NCBI GenBank assembly: GCA_023453025.1
Contig: JAEXUD010000027.1
Span: 1-64,000, forward strand
Direction of reading: 5' to 3'
DNA: 64,000 nt
Source: Bacillota bacterium
Lineage (GTDB): Bacteria; Bacillota; Clostridia; Tissierellales; Sedimentibacteraceae
Positions 62,305 through 64,000 of this stretch are shown one piece after another. Each line of letters opens with the position of its first letter. Position 1 is the stretch's first letter. Below the pieces are notes generated by a model. The model saw only the letters and a list, made by a program, of their open reading frames with translations. It did no database searches and was not told where the DNA came from. Made by a program: the position numbers and the translations under genes.

Positions 62305-62378
62305 GTCATCCTGAGCGACAGCAGAATATCTCAATTGCCGGAATGCGGAGATTCTTCATGCTGCGCATTCAGAACGAC
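62305..62378. repeat. Palindromic dispersed repeat, copy 3
   Basis: GTCATCCTGAGCGACAGCAG...ATCTC and, in reverse, GAGATTCTTCATGCTGCGCA...GAACGAC form an imperfect ~30-bp-armed inverted repeat, a MITE-like sequence common in low-GC genomes. Single arms are at 49116 and 51138. It carries no gene. Confidence 0.6.
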
Positions 62379-62572
62379 ACGGGCTGCGCCCTTAAAAAAG
62401 TCAGGAAATCTTTCGCTGTTTTTATATTTTTCTTGTTTTAAAAAAAATATGGTGGGTATATTATAAATACAACTTAAGTTAACTAAAACATACAGAAATA
62501 AAAAATCTATGAGTAATTTGTAAAAGTTCACTGCATAAAGATTGAAAATATGAGCATTTCATATGAAGTTTA

Positions 62573-62698
62573 ATGAAAGCCCGAAGCGCAGTTAAAGAAT
62601 GGGCAAGTGAAAATAGACTTGTAGGAATTAGTTGAACAAGTTGATTATATAGATGGATAAATGAGGTGATTCCAACAGTTTGTGAACCAGAAAACCCA
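62573..62698 (+). pseudogene. Small broken coding remnant
   Basis: ATG at 62573 opens 20 codons (MKARSAVKEWASENRLVGIS) to a TGA, and the same frame continues after two stops with LYRWINEVIPTVCEPENPN up to the terminator hairpin. The style recalls the small OrfA proteins of IS66-like elements, but the match is weak. The rest of the 62379-62929 gap holds a terminator and a promoter, listed apart. Confidence 0.3.
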
Positions 62699-62755
62699 AA
62701 TAGACAGCACCCGATTTTCGAATTGAAAAGAAAATTGGGTGCTGTCTATTTTATT
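62699..62755. terminator. Strong orphan terminator hairpin
   Basis: AATAGACAGCACCCGATTTTC pairs with GAAAATTGGGTGCTGTCTATT (one mismatch or wobble) around a 10-base loop, and TTTATTATATT follows. No intact gene ends here on either strand, so it is left from a lost gene or acts to insulate hom. Confidence 0.8.
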
Positions 62756-62837
62756 ATATTATTATGAAATTTTGTTTTTAAGAGTAACAATTTTAATATG
62801 TGTGTTCAAGTTAAATTATTTTAAATAAAATTCCTTC

Positions 62838-62866
62838 TTGAACTAATATAAAACTTGTGATATATT
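62838..62866 (+). promoter_or_regulatory. Promoter of hom
   Basis: TTGAAC (62838-62843), 17-base spacer, TATATT (62861-62866), about 64 bases before the start. No T-box or other leader structure fits in this distance. Confidence 0.55.
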
Positions 62867-62929
62867 GTTATAGTATTTAATAAATGTACACATGTATACG
62901 CAATGAGGACATATCGAGGAGGTTTCACA

Positions 62930-64000
62930 ATGGAAGAAGTCAAATTAGGAATTTTAGGAATGGGTACCGTGGCGTCAGGACTTATAAATATTATTGAATT
63001 TAATAATTCTAAAATAATTGAGGAATTAGATAAAAATTTAGTTGTAAATAAAGTACTTGTTAACAGCCTGGACAAAAAAAGAAATGTTAATCTGAAAAAA
63101 GAGGTATATACTACCGATGCATATGAAGTTATCAATGACAAGGATGCTCAGATTATCGTAGAACTAATCGGAGGTATATACCCAGCTTATGATTATGTAA
63201 AGGCAGCGCTCAACAATAAAAAACATGTTGTTACGGCAAACAAGGCTCTTATCGCAACTCACGGCGGGGAGCTTGAGGAGCTGGCTGACCAGAACGGAGT
63301 CAAGCTCATGTATGAGGCGAGTGTAGCCGGAGGAATACCTATTATTAATACAATTTCAGAAAATCTCGCAGCAAATCAATTTGAACAAATTACAGGCATT
63401 ATAAACGGCACGACTAATTTCATACTTACTCAGATGACCGACAACGGATTAGAATATGAAGAGGCTGTCAAGGAAGCCCAGCGACTGGGATTTGCTGAGG
63501 CCGATCCTTCTTCTGACGTTGAGGGTGATGATGCGGCATATAAAATATCAATTTTATCAACTATTGCATTTAATCAAAGAATAAATATCAAGGATATACC
63601 CAAGGAAGGCATAACAAAGATCTCCAAGGAGGATATCAGGTACGCAAAGGAGCTTGGTTACAACATAAAGCTTCTGGCATCTGCTGTCAGGAACAATAAT
63701 GAAATTGAGCTCAGGGTTCACCCGGCTTTTGTCCCTGTTTACCATCCTCTTTCAACTGTTAAAAATGAATTCAACGCTATATTTTTAAAAGGAAATGCTG
63801 TCGGTGAGCTGATGTTCTACGGAAAAGGAGCCGGTTCACTGCCGACAGGCAGTGCTGTCCTCGGAGACATAATGTCAATTGTTAAAAACAGAAAAATTGA
63901 AGCCGCTGGAAATAGAGACAATGATAGCTGCAATATAGTAAATAAAGCGTACAAGCCTTATTACATCAGGTTTGAGGTTATTGACAAGCCGGGTGTTCTG
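62930..64000 (+). CDS. hom: Homoserine dehydrogenase (3' end outside window)
   Basis: The frame is open for 357 codons to the window edge. The NAD-binding start GILGMGTVASG at about 8-18 is followed by KHVVTANKALIATHGGE, YEASVAGGIPI, GIINGTTNFIL and AEADPSSDVEGDDAAYK, the catalytic region. The last residues (YYIRFEVIDKPGVL) begin the C-terminal ACT domain. It reduces aspartate semialdehyde to homoserine for methionine and threonine. GAGGAGGT lies 7 bases before the ATG. A housekeeping gene, it marks the right border of the accessory region. Confidence 0.96.
   Translation, partial: MEEVKLGILGMGTVASGLINIIEFNNSKIIEELDKNLVVNKVLVNSLDKKRNVNLKKEVYTTDAYEVINDKDAQIIVELIGGIYPAYDYVKAALNNKKHVVTANKALIATHGGELEELADQNGVKLMYEASVAGGIPIINTISENLAANQFEQITGIINGTTNFILTQMTDNGLEYEEAVKEAQRLGFAEADPSSDVEGDDAAYKISILSTIAFNQRINIKDIPKEGITKISKEDIRYAKELGYNIKLLASAVRNNNEIELRVHPAFVPVYHPLSTVKNEFNAIFLKGNAVGELMFYGKGAGSLPTGSAVLGDIMSIVKNRKIEAAGNRDNDSCNIVNKAYKPYYIRFEVIDKPGVL

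Noticed and set aside
1..64000. CRISPR arrays, tRNA or rRNA genes
   Set aside because: No regularly spaced repeats of CRISPR type and no tRNA or rRNA signatures were seen on either strand by eye.

Overview
This is a low-GC window that reads as a Gram-positive anaerobe of the class Clostridia or a relative. The support is the AT-rich genes, strong purine-rich Shine-Dalgarno sites, a c-di-GMP-I riboswitch, IS21 elements and a Gram-positive set of capsule and murein-salvage genes. A Sedimentibacter-like genus is only a guess.

Layout. (1) 1-5040 is an accessory edge. It holds a complete-looking IS21-family element (istA/istB), a broken phage-like segment with a preserved slippery heptamer, a GIY-YIG nuclease-like gene, the stump of a second IS21-type element and short repeats. 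(2) 5039-5989 is a protein with a nucleoside-2-deoxyribosyltransferase/TIR-like C-terminal domain, a candidate defence effector. (3) 6167-29117 (minus strand) is capsule locus A. It contains a membrane 4,6-dehydratase, two small initiating sugar transferases, an aminotransferase, a PIG-L deacetylase, several glycosyltransferases, a Wzy-like polymerase, two hexapeptide acyltransferases, a Wzx flippase, a capE/F/G cassette for UDP-L-FucNAc, an LpxD-like acyltransferase, a MaoC hydratase, UDP-glucose dehydrogenase and a UDP-glucuronate-type epimerase. A c-di-GMP-I riboswitch with its own promoter and an overlapping terminator hairpin lies directly upstream of the first gene. (4) 29644-33379 holds galE, a Wzz-type chain-length protein and a second UDP-glucose dehydrogenase, with separate promoter candidates. 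(5) 33531-47312 (minus strand) is capsule locus B: an O-antigen-ligase-type membrane protein, a large initiating transferase, WbuB, a second capE/F/G cassette, GT2 and GT4 transferases, a second Wzy, a second Wzx and a TupA-like ATP-grasp protein. (6) 47559-48875 is an EAL phosphodiesterase. (7) 49164-60716 (minus strand) is one murein-sugar salvage operon, anmK - serine hydrolase - oppABCDF - murQ - murR - nagB - nagA, with a 13-bp inverted repeat over its promoter. (8) 60925-62184 is a REC-PAS-GGDEF diguanylate cyclase. (9) The right edge starts hom (homoserine dehydrogenase, plus strand, cut by the window end).

How it fits together. Two Wzx/Wzy polysaccharide loci lie in tandem, each with its own initiating enzyme, flippase, polymerase and UDP-L-FucNAc cassette. 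They share nucleotide-sugar genes (galE, ugd) and one chain-length regulator. The c-di-GMP riboswitch puts locus A under second-messenger control, and a local PDE and DGC flank the region. The murein-salvage operon would import muropeptides or amino sugars and convert anhydroMurNAc and MurNAc-6-P to GlcNAc-6-P and fructose-6-P, which can feed UDP-GlcNAc, the precursor of both capsules. No tRNA, rRNA or CRISPR array was seen.
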